This document shows, piece after piece, positions 1-11,429 of a stretch of DNA of 64,000 nt. Every line of letters begins with the position of its first letter. Position 1 is the first letter of the stretch. The position numbers and the translations under genes are program-made. This stretch comes from Polytrichum commune (lineage: Eukaryota > Streptophyta > Polytrichopsida > Polytrichales > Polytrichaceae): assembly GCA_950295325.1 (NCBI GenBank), contig OX485808.1:3350501-3414500 (forward strand), written 5' to 3'. Below the pieces are notes generated by a model. The model saw nothing but the letters and a program-made list of their open reading frames with translations. It searched no databases and was not told the origin of the DNA.

Positions 1-2370
1 TAATACAAGTATTACTTGGAATCACCCCCCCGCCCCCCATTCAAGGAGTTTTCACTAACTAGGATATGGGACAAGAACGTGGTATCTAGGTGCAAGTTGG
101 ACAACTAACACCAAAATCCAAAGAGAAATGAATCATGGATGTGCGTGAACTCCGGGGCGGGGACTTTTTGTTGGAAACCTAAATGATGTGCATAGGTGAC
201 CATGAAAAAGGATATCCCTACATGTGAGAAAGTTATAGAGAACAAATAATGTATAATATTTACGAACAATACACTAGAAAATGGCTCATATATTTATATT
301 AAGCTTTTCAATTTAATGTGATGAAATCCTCCATACACGAACTAAACTTCATGCAATAAATAGGCCTCCACTCCATATATGATCCACTTTTACTTTCCAA
401 TGATATTTAGTCTCTGGAAATTGTTCATCCATAGGATATAGCCCATAATACCTTGACCCTTGAACACTCATCATTTAAAAGAAATAAGGTATATTAGATG
501 AAAATAACAAATCTATTGTCAATCATGTCTCTAGATCTTAAAAGCCTTTTGTACATCTATTCTAGAATTTCTTTGGAGAACTGTGTCAACTTCCCAATTA
601 CCACAATAATATATACCAAATTAGCAAAACATGTATCTAGAAACGCTTCTAAACCCTCTTGGTTTGAATCTACCACCCCGGAAAACGTTTATCAAACATG
701 AATGAGGCTCGTATACCTACCAAAAAGCCATAGCAACCAAATGAACTAGGTAATGGATGTGAGAAACCTTGTCTCGACATGTAGTAAGCGCCCAACCTAC
801 CGAGCTGCAATAATGACATGCTAAACATTTTGTGCCTGCTACAAGCGATTGCATGGCGACACATGTCCATTGTGAGACCAAATGGTCATGAATTATGGGC
901 GATAATGTGCATGCTCATATCAAATCAAGAATAAATACTCTAGCAAAATATATACATTAATTTGGAATTCCATCGTATGTTGATAGTTTCTTCCCAAGCG
1001 AGTTTGTTTTGTAGTGTGCATGTATCAACGTACAACGCAAACAATACTCTCATATGCATTATTATTTTCATATAAATTATTTTGTCTACATTTACTTAGA
1101 TCCTAGTACACCGTTAGATAAGCATAACATTTGGGCATAAACGAGGTTGCACTCGACACGCTTGGGTTGGCGGATTCACACTACACTATCACCTCACTCT
1201 TGATGACGAGGTGGAGAACATCCTCATAGTCTATTCCCAATTCTCCTCCAGCCTTTACTTCACTCCTAAACACTCACAATACTTGACGACAACACATGCC
1301 ACTCAATAACTTTATGACGTATCACGTAGCCAGTCATTTAACAATTTCCAAATGAGACAGTTTTTTGGACCCAACAATAAGGTGGATAGGAATTTCTACA
1401 TGAATCATGCAACTGCATGATTGTATTGAAATAGAGAAAATATGCACCTATGTGAAGAGGTAGGAAATACAAATGATGGTGGTGTTGTGGTCAAATCGCC
1501 CTTGAAGTCAACTTCCCAATCTTCATGGGCCGTGCTATTAAGCAAGTCGCGGAAGTCCCTCTTGTACAACACCACACTAAACCCTTAAGTTAACGTGGCC
1601 AACATTATATGTTGTCAATCACATGCATTTGGCAACTAGAGAGGGTGTCATACGACACTTGGTGTTGCATGACCAGCCATGAAGATCACTCTAATCAACA
1701 TGGCTTGCCGTTTTTAATCCCACACTCAATGTCTATGCTCTTGATTGCTCCTCAAATTTTTGGGCACACAAAATCCCTAGGGACAACCGCCACTCAACTC
1801 AACATCAACACAACCTAATTTCCTCACGCCAACAAATATGTTCCAAAAAGAGGAGCGCAAGTAAACAAGAAGCAACCTACATGTGAAGCAAATTAGCGCC
1901 TACTTACACTCCTCTCTGCATGACAAATACCTACTTCAATAGCAAGCTATTGACACGTCTCCAAGAAACAAACAATTTGAAACAAACAAATCTTCGGCTA
2001 TTGGTAGAACCACAAGCTACACGCAAAGTGGTCGAGCCAAGGAATATTTTTGATGGTTACATACCTTTTCTTCATCACTACAGAGTGGAACAAGAGGTCG
2101 AGTCCAACAAAGCTTGAAAGACGAAAGGGATGGGGAGCCCAAAGAATAATAAATTAATGCCCATGACCCCAAGTATCATGAAAACATCGTTGCCGTTGCA
2201 AGCCACAACCCACCATCACCAAAGAACCTGTAAGTTTTGGGAGTCGGTTGATCGTGAGAGCCAAGCTGGTGAATAAAGGCCAGCAGGAGGATAGAAGGTT
2301 GGCTATGGCAAGGATGAAGAGCAAGGCGGTTTTGTTGAAAGGATCATGGTTGCCCAAGTCCAAGTCCACA
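1..2370. other. Intergenic, no gene seen
   Basis: AT-rich sequence with only short open frames that resemble no family I know. It includes a C/G homopolymer stretch near position 27. There is no clear repeat boundary before the duplicated segment that starts near 2371. Confidence 0.5.
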
Positions 2371-3104
2371 TCCTTAACTTAATGGGCAAGGAAAAGTTGG
2401 ACTCGGACACATTGAGTTACCGATTCTTCCTCTCCGACAAGACCCACGCTGGCCAAACTGTCTATACTTACTCAAGACTTGCTCTCCTTGTACTATTGTC
2501 CTAGTTCTAAGAGGTGCACAGTCGGAAACCTTGATTTTTTCAATATGATAATGTTTTATGGCTTGCGGATACATTGGGGAATGAGCAACCCTTGGACCTC
2601 GGACCATTCTTGGAACTCTCCCTCCACCTTTGTTGGCGTTCTAGCCAAAGTGCATGCATTTACGTCACTCGAGATATGCGTCCTCGACATACACGGACAG
2701 ATGATCCCAACTTTGTATGAACGCATCCTTGAATCCGTGCTTGCAAGCTAATCTACCCTCCATGACACTTCCTCCAGTGTTCAATATAATAATGTTCATG
2801 TTCACTTGCTGAGTCAAGGTGCACATCCACCTATGGGCAACACTTCCACGTTGCTTTCGGTGTTCATCTTGGCTTTCAACCCTCCTACATTGATCGTTGC
2901 TTGGATGACTTGGTCCTACTTCCACTACACACAAACTACACTGAATATCCAATTGAGTGATAGTGGGCATACATGGGATTTTGTGCCTAGAAGATGCACT
3001 AAATATGAGATTTGTGCACAAGTTGGCCCACCAAGAATGCAAGTTCGATTTATTTTTGAAAGTCGGGCGCAAGTGGATGTTTTCGGGGGAAGGTCCAAGG
3101 CTGG
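2371..3104. repeat. Segmental duplication, copy 1 (uninterrupted)
   Basis: This block is repeated in the same orientation at 9861-11105, with point differences and small indels. It begins near AATGGGCAAGGAAAAG and runs to CCACCAAGAATGCAAG. Copy 1 has no insertion at the site where copy 2 carries a 562-bp element, so it acts as the empty site (local sequence AACTCTCC). Short open frames on both strands are not recognisable. Just past its end (about 3040-3160) the sequence resembles the arm of the fold-back elements described below (GAATGCAAG, then a T-rich stretch, then GTCGGGCG), which suggests the block may be cargo of a Mutator-like element. That last point is inference. Confidence 0.8.
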
Positions 3105-3832
3105 AGGGCAGCTGGTCCCGGCCTTCCACCCCCCCCCCTTTCAGCCAAATTGTAAATTGCCTTATTCACCGTATATGATATCATTGTCTCTGCGAAACAT
3201 GTCACGACCTAATGCATAGAAGAGTTACACATTCTGTGTGCACAGTAGAGGGTTTTCCTCAATATAAATTTGTACCATAAACATAATATTTGGTGTATTA
3301 TGGTGTTTCATATCATAGTGGTAACACCTCTATGGTCACGTTCTATGAAAAACAATTATGCGCATTATGAGTTGGTTAGCATATATTTGGGTAATGAATG
3401 AGTTACAGGGTTGGGTTGGCCAACCTTTCGATACATTCTTGTATTCAAACCTTCTCACTGCAAGCTTGAAATTCGACAAAATGGTGGCTTCTATTAAAAT
3501 AGAGAAAGTCCAACATTTTGATCATGTCATACTTTGATATCCTCATAATTAAGGCCGTGGCAATAATAGGTTCCATATATAGTTGGAGACACAACAATAA
3601 CGCTAATCGATTATTAGTCATCAAGAAGACTAGAATTTTGAGGTTAACGGGGTCAATGGGATAGTGTGCAAGAGTGTGATTCCTAGAGCTTTAGTCTTAA
3701 CAAAACGTAGGATAAAAATTACCACATTTTCATTAATGTATGTTTGACATTAGTTTCATGTAACGATTTTGGGTTGGGTAATGACAATATGCAAGATCGG
3801 AGGTTTGTTCATGGTTGGTCATGCATGGAATA

Positions 3833-4760
3833 ATGACATGCCCAATTTGTGGACCTAACCTTGTTAGTCGTCACACAAATGTTTTTAAAGAAAACAATGT
3901 ATCCATTGTTTGGTCAGTTTTTGCCAAAGAAGCACAAATATCACATGCCTAAGTATGCGTATAGATTTGATAGGGAAAAGGTGTAGGCTACCTACATCAA
4001 GGCGTCCAAGCGGCCAAGACATGATACGAGGGTGGAATAATGTACGGGTTGGCAACATGCCAACTTAAAAAACTGGAATGAAATAATTATCAATATCCTA
4101 TACACTCTTATATTTGGTTGTGACAAAACTTAGAAAGTAATTTATACCGGTCCTTTAATCATGTAGCGAAATTGAAGGTTATCGCTCAAGTATGTCCATA
4201 ACATAATATTAATGAGTTGATGTAGGACTTATTGTGTCACCATTTGTTGGACCCTATGCATATCGAAAAGAACATATGAAAGACATTCATGAAGATATTT
4301 TTGAACACAAAGGGGACTAGAGAAGACAAAGTGTTCATGTTACCTACCAAGTTATAGGAGCCACAATGAGGTAGAGTCACGAAGATTTATTATAGCCCAT
4401 AGCAAGGCGACGCGTACATGATATCGATTGTAGCGTTCACCATATTGTGAGGTTGCTTGCTACGTTTTATTTTCGTTGAGCTCGTGTCTAATGAAGACAT
4501 GACACATTAGCGAGGTTGACGTGATGGTCGATATGTTATGTGTTTGTTGTTTGAAAATAGCAATCCCAAGGTCCACCCGTTAACTCTCTAAGAAATGGCC
4601 AACTAGGTATGGTTTGATTTTTGCTTGATTTCTTCAAGGTAGTCATAATCATGTTGTGTTTGCTAACATGATCGAGGAGGATGAATGGCTCACAACTTCC
4701 ATGGTTTGTCACCCATTTCTTCTCCACGATTATATATACATAGTGCATAGCATATACTTG
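3833..4760 (+). pseudogene. Decayed CACTA transposase (TNP2), middle/3' part
   Basis: Three landmarks of the TNP2-type transposase of plant CACTA (En/Spm) elements appear in order on the + strand, in shifting frames. They are a zinc-ribbon-like TCPICG about 3836-3853, FLPKKHKY about 3915-3938 (family: FLP..H.YR), and DPMHIEKN about 4252-4278 (family: D/PMHIxKN). Several in-frame stops and frame changes interrupt the reading, so the copy is dead. No CACTA terminal repeats were found at its edges. A second remnant at 14.2-16.05 kb preserves the complementary 5' half of the same kind of gene. The call rests on remembered family motifs. Confidence 0.7.
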
Positions 4761-5263
4761 TTGTGTTTAATGTTGCTCAAATTCGAACATGATAACCTAA
4801 TCATGGAGTGATTTAGAAACTCCATATAATATAATATAATATAATTCAACAACAAAATATGCATCGTCTCTAATCTTGTTCTCCTCCTAATACATCAATG
4901 AGATAGAGCATTACCAATTTATATGAAAGCTTTAAAAAAAAATCTAAAATTTGCTATATACAAAAAATAATGAAACACACACACACACTAAATGTAAAAA
5001 ATAATTTTTCTTTAGGAACTACTTGCAAGGAAAAGAAATGCAACCACTTTTGGGCGTCTAGGATATTTTAAGAGTGTAATCCTTGAAATAAATAACCAAA
5101 TAAATCCCACACTAATCCTACCCACACTATCAATGTTTGAGGATGAAATCCCGATGCTCGTCAAATGGCCACCAATGTATGTACTAATTTGAATTTACCT
5201 AGTGAGACCATTATATTGGCTAAAAATATATTGTCCAAATTGACCATGAGCCCACCATACGTT

Positions 5264-5497
5264 GGTACACCAAATATGATATTTAGTGTGACTTACTATT
5301 TGGATCTACATGGTGCTATATCTTTTAACTATTGAAATAAAGTTTTTATCAAGTTAAGTTAAGTTGTCAATGTTTTATAATGTCCAAACTAACAATTCAA
5401 TATTTGTTGGTAAATATACATGAGATGTACAACAAACATATATAGCATTGCATAATACCAAATAGTAAGTCACACTAAATATCATATTTAGTGTAGT
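5264..5497. mobile_element. Short inverted-repeat element (TAGTGTGAC type MITE)
   Basis: The two ends are near-perfect inverted copies of about 36 bp. The left end reads CCAAATATGATATTTAGTG and continues to TTACTATTTGG; the right end is its reverse complement ending TTTAGTGTAGT. Length is about 234 bp and there is no coding capacity. The ends resemble those of the elements at 7975, 19404 and 42943 (ACTACACTAAATAT..ATTTAGTGTCA), so it probably belongs to the same superfamily. A clear target-site duplication is not visible, so the exact borders are uncertain. Confidence 0.65.
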
Positions 5498-6335
5498 GGT
5501 CTTTGCAATACTCGGAGGACGTTGCATCTTGTTTGGTGGATTCATTATCTATTTTGGACGACTACATTTGGTCACTAGACTTGGCTCGCACGATACTAGT
5601 TCCAACAAATTGGTGATCAATCATCAAGCTTGAATCAAGAATATACAAGGTAATATGCTATGGACATGTTCAACTACTGCATGTGTAGAGTTGGACTCTT
5701 GTTCAACTTCGGAGTATTGAAGTATGCATTGCCACATTTAATTATGATTTTAATAAAATCGAGGAATACTTTAAACACTTTCTCAACGTACTCCAATCTT
5801 TGTCCTAGTAACTTTTGTTCACTTATGAGTTTATGCATAAAATATAGTCTTTGTTAATATTTTGCAATTGCTAACGTTTACCACAACCACCACTCATCAC
5901 AACATTTGATACCATGAATATTAGATTTGATTATATCAAATATTTCATGCATTTATCTACCTCATGCACAAAACAAAGCGTGTGTTTATGAGTGCATTAC
6001 GAGCTTTTGTTTAGTAGATGTCATTGGTTGTTTTGGGAGATGTAAAGTTGTGCAACAAATAAGCCAACAATATTCAACTTGTCATGGGTCTGGCAGTGGC
6101 AATTGAAACAATGAAGATACTATGCTTCTTTTGCTTATGGAGGCTATAGGCAAAGGTGTTTATTGCTTATTGAGGTAGGTGAATTATGGTCTTTGAATTT
6201 ACCATAATACTATTTGTGCACACGTGTCGTATGTGATAGGATCTTGCCCAAGGATGCCCAATCAGAGGAGGTTGGTTGTCAGTCAAATGACTCACATCAT
6301 AACAAAAGGCCTATTTCAATCAACCGTTCAACTCA

Positions 6336-6344
6336 ACAAATGTA
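6336..6344. repeat. Target-site duplication, left (ACAAATGTA)
   Basis: Nine bases ACAAATGTA directly precede the first terminal base of the fold-back element. The identical nine bases follow its last base at 7806-7814. A 9-bp duplication is the signature of Mutator-like transposons. Confidence 0.9.
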
Positions 6345-7805
6345 GGCAGACACTAAAGTATACCCATCGAACTTATAGGGGAGCCAGATTCGGGCAGGGG
6401 CAGCCGTCCGCCCAAATTTTTTAAATATTATGGATCCGACCGAAAATTGCTGCCCGCCTGCCCGACTTCAAAAAAATCATTGCCCTTGCATTCTTGAAGA
6501 CCACTTATCCACAAATCCCATATTGAGTGCATTTCACCTTCAAGGTCCAAAATCCAATATATATGTTCACTTCCATTGAGTAAATAAGCGATTGATTGGG
6601 ATTTCATTCTCAAAATGAAATCGCCAATAAAGCATGTAAATAACTAGGAAGAATAAAAAATATTATAAAACCCTCATTAGCACCGAGGTTATGATTTTTG
6701 TGACTTGCCATTGCAAGGGTCTTTGTCATTCTAAAATGGAAATAAAATTAGTGGTTTTATTTTTAGTATGTTCAGTATTATAATCTCTTAGTTAATACCT
6801 TCTACTTTCACAAAGTTTCCATACACATTTAAACTAATTAAGTGTGATTCAATGTAATTAAGTCTAGTTAATTCTAGCATAACACATTTGCAGATATGGA
6901 TTGAGCGCATAACACATTTTTCAAAATGTGGATCTAGTGCATGACACATTCGCAGACCTAGATCCAAATTTACAAACGTGTCATGCACCAGATCCATATT
7001 TATAAATATGTCATGCGTCATATTCATATTTACAAATGTGTCATGCACAAGATCCAGATTTACAAATATGTCATGCATCATATTCATATTTACAAATGTG
7101 TCATGCATCATATTCATATTTACAAATGTGTCATGCACTAGATCCAGATTTGTGAATGTGTCATGCATCATATTCAAATTTACACTACATCTAGGTCTGC
7201 GAATGTGTCATGCACTAGATCCACATTTTGAAAAATGTGTTATGCGCTCAATCCATATCTGCAAATGTGTTATGCTAGAATTAACTAGACTTAATTACAT
7301 TGAATCACACTTAATTAGTTTAAATGTGTATGGAAACTTTGTGAAAGTAGAAGGTATTAACTAAGAGATTATAATACTGAACATACTAAAAATAAAACCA
7401 CTAATTTTATTTCCATTTTAGAATGACAAAGACCCTTGCAATGGCAAGTCACAAAAATCATAACCTCGGTGCTAATGAGGGTTTTATAATATTTTTGACT
7501 TCCTAGTTATTTACATGCTTTATTGGCGATTTCATTTTGAAAATGAAATCCCAATCAATCACTTATTTACTCAATGGAAGTGAACATATATATTGGATTT
7601 TGGACCTTGAAGGTGAAATGCACTCAATATGGGATTTGTGGATAAGTGGTCTTCAAGAATGCAAGGGCAATGATTTTTTTGAAGTCGGGCGGGCGGGCAA
7701 CAATTTTCGGTCGGATCCATAATATTTAAAAAATTTGGGCGGACGGCTGCCCCTACCCGAATCTGGCTCCCCTATAAGTTCGATGGGTATACTTTAGTGT
7801 CTGCC
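6345..7805. mobile_element. Fold-back Mutator-like element, non-autonomous, 1461 bp
   Basis: The element starts GGCAGACACTAAAGTATAC and ends with its exact inverse. The two arms (about 6345-6960 and 7200-7805, roughly 600 bp each) are inverted copies with only a few mismatches, and most small open frames inside are mirror images. It is flanked by perfect 9-bp direct repeats (ACAAATGTA). Long terminal inverted repeats plus a 9-bp target duplication define a Mutator-like fold-back element. There is no transposase, so it must be mobilised in trans. The centre is a 30-bp minisatellite. Related arms occur at about 11430-11903 and 59266-59864. High arm identity and a perfect duplication argue for a fairly recent insertion. 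Confidence 0.92.
6965..7190. repeat. 30-bp minisatellite in the centre of the fold-back element
   Basis: About seven tandem units close to TCATGCATCATATTCATATT plus TACAAATGTG (30 bp) lie between the two arms. Units alternate between CATCATATTCATATT and CACCAGATCCATATT variants. Because the period is a multiple of three, the array is open on both strands, giving decapeptide repeats such as MHDTFVNMNM on the - strand. This is most likely a by-product of the period and not evidence for a protein. Confidence 0.85.
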
Positions 7806-7814
7806 ACAAATGTA
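7806..7814. repeat. Target-site duplication, right (ACAAATGTA)
   Basis: Identical to 6336-6344. It closes the 9-bp duplication around the fold-back element. Confidence 0.9.
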
Positions 7815-7974
7815 TGGCACAACATCATTCCATGCAAGGAGTGACTAACCAACTACACTGGTTTGTCTAAATTAGTGTGGGTTCCCATTTGGAGTTACGT
7901 GTTTCCTATATAGAATTTTACCGGCATTATCATTTTTTACCAAACTAAGTTATAACATATTCTTTGGTGTGGAT

Positions 7975-8345
7975 ACTAACACCACTAAATTTGATATTTA
8001 GTGTCACCAATTATAATTGTCTTGCTCCATACTAATTGTAGGCCATGGTAAAGTGTCACCCACACTAAATGTTAACCCCACATTATTTGTTAGTCCTTGT
8101 AATTTTTTGGGGGATTCTAGATTTACAGTGTTGCAATTACTGCCACTCACCAAGTGATTTTTCATCCAATTTTCAATCATCCATGACAATACATCATCAA
8201 CAATTGTTGACAAAAGAAGGTAGGGTTTTGGCCAATGGATGAACTTATCCATCATTCATGACAATATTTGTTCACTTATTCATAAGAAGTGTCATCCAGA
8301 AAGGTTATCATAGTAACATCAAATAACATTTTTTTGTGTTATTTG
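7975..8345 (-). mobile_element. MITE of the TTTAGTGTCA family (inverted copy)
   Basis: Read on the - strand, this matches the elements at 19404-19821 and 42943-43340. Shared landmarks are CTTGCTC..ACTAATTGTA (reversed), the GGTGACACTA end, GACACTTCTTATGAATAAG and a GATGATTGAAAATTGGATG block. There is no coding capacity. Its outer part (about 8200-8345) is repeated in inverted orientation at about 8898-9045, giving a large imperfect fold-back. Confidence 0.65.
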
Positions 8346-8647
8346 GGTAAAATTCATACTCTCAGTAACATGTTATAGCAATGCGCAACTCCAAATGGTA
8401 ACCCACATTAAGTAGACAAAACAATGTAGTGAAATACTTGGTTTTTTCGGCCACCTTCTTATGTCCATACCTAAAGTCTTGGGCATGTGTAGGGCACCCC
8501 TAAGGCCTCAAGGACATGGGTGATCACCGCCATCATGGGCAATGTTTGTCCCATTCAAGCATATGTATGTCCACCTGTAAGATGTATTCATGCCTTACAA
8601 TGTGCACCCCCATACATCTGACCCCATGTAGTTGACCTTTGTACACA

Positions 8648-8898
8648 GGGCCAACCCAAAGAGCTTTAAACTAGGAGTCAAGGCCAACAATTAATTGAAT
8701 ATCTTAATCTATAAAATGTTGGCCTTGAGATGGCCCCCAAGGCACAAAAGGAACCCTTATGGATTGGGGGGCCAATAAAGGGCCTTGAGGCCAATGAGTA
8801 CACAAACTTGAGGCTGGCTCGAGCTTCAAAAAGACCCAAATATTGGTTAAGTTGGCCCCAAGATTTCACGGCCTTGACTCCTAGTGTAAAGCGGCCCT
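8648..8898. mobile_element. Short inverted-repeat element with GGGCC ends
   Basis: The left end GGGCC..GCTTTAAACTAGGAGTC and the right end GACTCCTAGTGTAAAGCGGCCC form an imperfect inverted repeat of about 30 bp, around 250 bp in total. The left arm has about 10 extra bases. GGGCC termini followed by TTA on the right resemble PIF/Harbinger (Tourist) MITEs, but the left flank is ACA and not TTA/TAA, so the target duplication is not confirmed. The same right end, GTGTAAAGCGGCCCTTA, recurs without a partner at 9846-9862. Confidence 0.5.
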
Positions 8899-9060
8899 TA
8901 GTGTCATATAGTATTTTATGTCACTATGGTAACTTTTTGGATGACACTTCTTACAAATAAGTGAACAAATATTATCATGGATGATGGATGAGTTCATCAA
9001 TTGGCCAAAACCCTATCTTCTCTTGTCAACAACTGGAATCAACAAAGTTTGGTGCTCTTT
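8898..9060 (+). mobile_element. Partial TTTAGTGTCA-family MITE
   Basis: The piece begins TTAGTGTCATATAGTATTTT and carries the family block GACACTTCTTACAAATAAG. It then aligns, as an inverted copy, with 8345 down to about 8200 (GGATGA, TTGGCCAAAACCCTA). It lacks the family's 3' half and is truncated near 9060. The junction with the GGGCC element falls exactly in TTTAGTGTC, which suggests the GGGCC element inserted there. Confidence 0.55.
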
Positions 9061-9845
9061 CCAACATAGTAGATGAAAATGGATAGCAACCTTTACCATG
9101 AGGAGTTTCAAAATGCACTTAGAGGTTACTTCTCAAATTGTATTGCAAAAAATAAACCTTGGTCTCCCACCAAGGATTCCTACACGAATAGTCATGTCCA
9201 ACATCTCAAAGTAAAGATTGATAAATTTAAAAACTATAAAAATGAAAAAAATCCCAAGGTCACAAACCCTCTTAAATTCAATCACCCAAGGATGCTAATG
9301 CATAACAAAAAAACTCAAACAATAGCATGCTGCCTTATAGCTATGAGCACAGGTGGTTGTATGGTTTTGGTGGCTACACCAACCTACCATACTATAATTT
9401 GATGCCAAGAGTAGATTCTAGTTGTTAACTTTAAACCTTGAATTTGTAAAGTAACTAAATCTAAATCCTAGGCATGGTAAATATGACAAAACATACATAC
9501 AACACAAGATGTAGGAGCCGTGCATATGATTTGTGGGCTTCATAATGCATTTGAGATGTGCATCTTAATGAGATATTGGGAACATAATACCCACATGTAG
9601 AGTGAAACCACAACTGCATTAAGATCCTTGATGATGGGAACTTCCCTATCACCAAGCTCCGGGGAGGTTTTAAGGCATAATTGGTTAACATTCTAGTGTT
9701 TCCAAGTCCAAACGGTTACATGTTGTGATCTTTCGGTTTTGCTTTAAGATTTTTGAGGAATATTTGACATATTATTCTAAAACGGTCGATAGTTCTTATG
9801 CAATAAGTGGAAATTCTTGACCGACCGGTGCACTTCTCCACCATA
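9061..9845. other. Intergenic; one unrecognised open frame
   Basis: A 109-codon frame on the + strand (9073-9402) starts with ATG but resembles nothing I know. It is Lys/Asn-rich and has no visible splice context. Its closeness to transposon debris makes a chance or transposon-derived frame more likely than a gene. The rest shows no feature. Confidence 0.4.
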
Positions 9846-9860
9846 GTGTAAAGCGGCCCT

Positions 9861-11105
9861 TAATGGGCAAGGAAAAGCTGGACACAATCACTTTGGGTTA
9901 CCGATTCTTCCTCTCCGACAAGACCCACGTTGGCCAAACTGTCTATACTTACTCAAGACTTGCTCTCCTTGTACTATTGTCCTAGTTCTAAGAGGTGCAC
10001 AGTCAGAAACCTTGATTTTTTCAATATGATAATGTTTCATGCCTTGTGGATTCCAAGTGTACATTGGGGAATTAGCAACCCTTGGACCTCGGACCATTCT
10101 TGGATCTCTCCCACGGGTAGGTCACTCTAAGTCATTTTTGTGCACCACGTGCGGCTGGGGTTTTTTTTGTTTTGGGGCTATTTACCTTCAAGGGTTGAAT
10201 TAAAGCCTCCCTATAATTACTTAAATTTCAAAAATGGCCCATTTGTTTGCACCCTTCCATTACTTATATTGTCCAAGTCACTGTAATTTTTTGTACTCTA
10301 TATTCCTTTTAAGTAATAAAAGCTAATCTACTTCCTAACGCATTGACGAGTGTTAAGGGAAACCATGGAAACAAAGAAGGGTGCAAACAATAATATCATT
10401 GCAAACAAAGTTATGAAGAAAACACATAGGAGACCATAGCAAACATACTAAACATACCTTCTAGGATCCTTATCTTCAGCCCCTATATTAATTTTACAAA
10501 AAAATAATGGCCCACATTTTATGTCCATCTAACTTACTTATAATGGGATTGTCTACATTTAATGGCCCCTTCATTATTTGGAATTCCTTTATAATTTTTA
10601 TTTCAAATGATTTTAATCCTCTCTATATTATGCCGCACGTCATTTTTAAAATGCACTAAGTGACCTACCCGTGATCTCTCCCTCCACCTTTGTTGGCGTT
10701 CTAGCCAAAGTGCATGCATTTACGTCACTCGAGATTTGCGTCCTCCACATACACAGATGGACGATCCCAGCTTTGTATGAACGGATCCTTGAATCCGTGC
10801 TTGCAAGCTAAGCTACCCTCCACAACACTTCCTCCAGTGTTCAATATAATAATGTTCATGTTCACTTGCTGAGTCAAGGTGCACATCCACCTATGGACAA
10901 CACTTCCACTTTGCTTTCGGTGTTCATCTTGGCTTTCAACCCTCCTACATTGATCGTTGCCTAGATGACTTGGTCCTACTTCCACTACACACAAACTACA
11001 CTAAATATCCAATTGAGTGATAGTGGGCATACATGGGATTTTGGGCCTAGAAGATGCACTAAATATGAGATTTGTGCACAAGCTGGCCCACCAAGAATGC
11101 AAGTA
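9861..11105. repeat. Segmental duplication, copy 2 (split by an insertion)
   Basis: This corresponds to 2371-3104, interrupted at 10112-10673 by a transposon. The left part aligns 9861-10111 and the right part 10674-11105. Differences include an extra 9 bases near 10050 and scattered substitutions. It follows directly on an orphan end (GTGTAAAGCGGCCCTTA) of the GGGCC-type element. It stops at CCAAGAATGCAAG, where a kinase-derived fragment begins. Confidence 0.8.
10112..10673. mobile_element. hAT-like non-autonomous element, 562 bp
   Basis: Perfect terminal inverted repeats CACGGGTAGGTCACT / AGTGACCTACCCGTG enclose 562 bp without coding capacity. The flanks are direct repeats ATCTCTCC (10104-10111 and 10674-10681). 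An 8-bp duplication and CA..TG termini are typical of hAT elements. The homologous segment at about 2612-2630 lacks the insertion and has one copy of the target (AACTCTCC), so the borders are supported by an empty site. The repeat can also be parsed as a 10-bp duplication with ends ACGGG..CCCGT, and an asymmetric parse would give 9 bp. The 8-bp hAT reading keeps the full palindrome. Subterminal GTGCACCACGTGCGGC-like motifs are also inverted. Confidence 0.8.
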
Positions 11106-11139
11106 GCCCAAATGCATAGAGCATCAAGCATTTACTAAC

Positions 11140-11317
11140 CTTAAATATGCAAGCCTGCAACTTCACATTGTTGGAATCCCCATCCTTGTCCACCACACCA
11201 AAAGTGATCATGATGGGAACCTTGGTTGCTAGTTGCAACGGAATGCAACTATCTATCTCCATAACCAATTTAAGGAGTACGTTTTTGACAGGAAAGATTC
11301 TAAGGCACTTAGAGACC
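11140..11317 (-). pseudogene. Captured exon of a phosphatidylinositol 4-kinase alpha-type gene
   Basis: On the - strand a 178-bp open stretch is bounded by an acceptor-like TTTTGCAG and a donor-like AAG|GTTAGT. Its 3' two-thirds reads DSCIPLQLATKV, PIMITFGVVDKDGD and VKLQACIFK. This closely follows the start of the catalytic domain of plant PI4K-alpha (remembered family pattern: DSGIPLQ..AKVPIMITF.V.D.DGD..DVKPQACIFKV). The rest of the kinase domain (GDDCRQD, catalytic and DFG segments) is absent, so this is a fragment that kept flanking intron signals. It sits between a segmental duplication and a fold-back Mutator-like arm, the setting expected for a gene piece captured by a Pack-MULE. Function is unlikely. 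Confidence 0.7.
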
Positions 11318-11429
11318 CTGCAAAATGGAGTATATACCTTCATCCTCCATTTAAAAGTATGATAGAACATTCCTTCAGAGATGCTTCCATTCATGCAAGT
11401 GCTCTATAACCCATAACCAATATAAGGAC

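Noticed and set aside
6788-7364. Two 128-129 codon open frames with decapeptide repeats, one on each strand, with identical C-terminal halves
   Set aside because: They are produced by the 30-bp minisatellite and the mirror-image arms of the fold-back element, not by genes.
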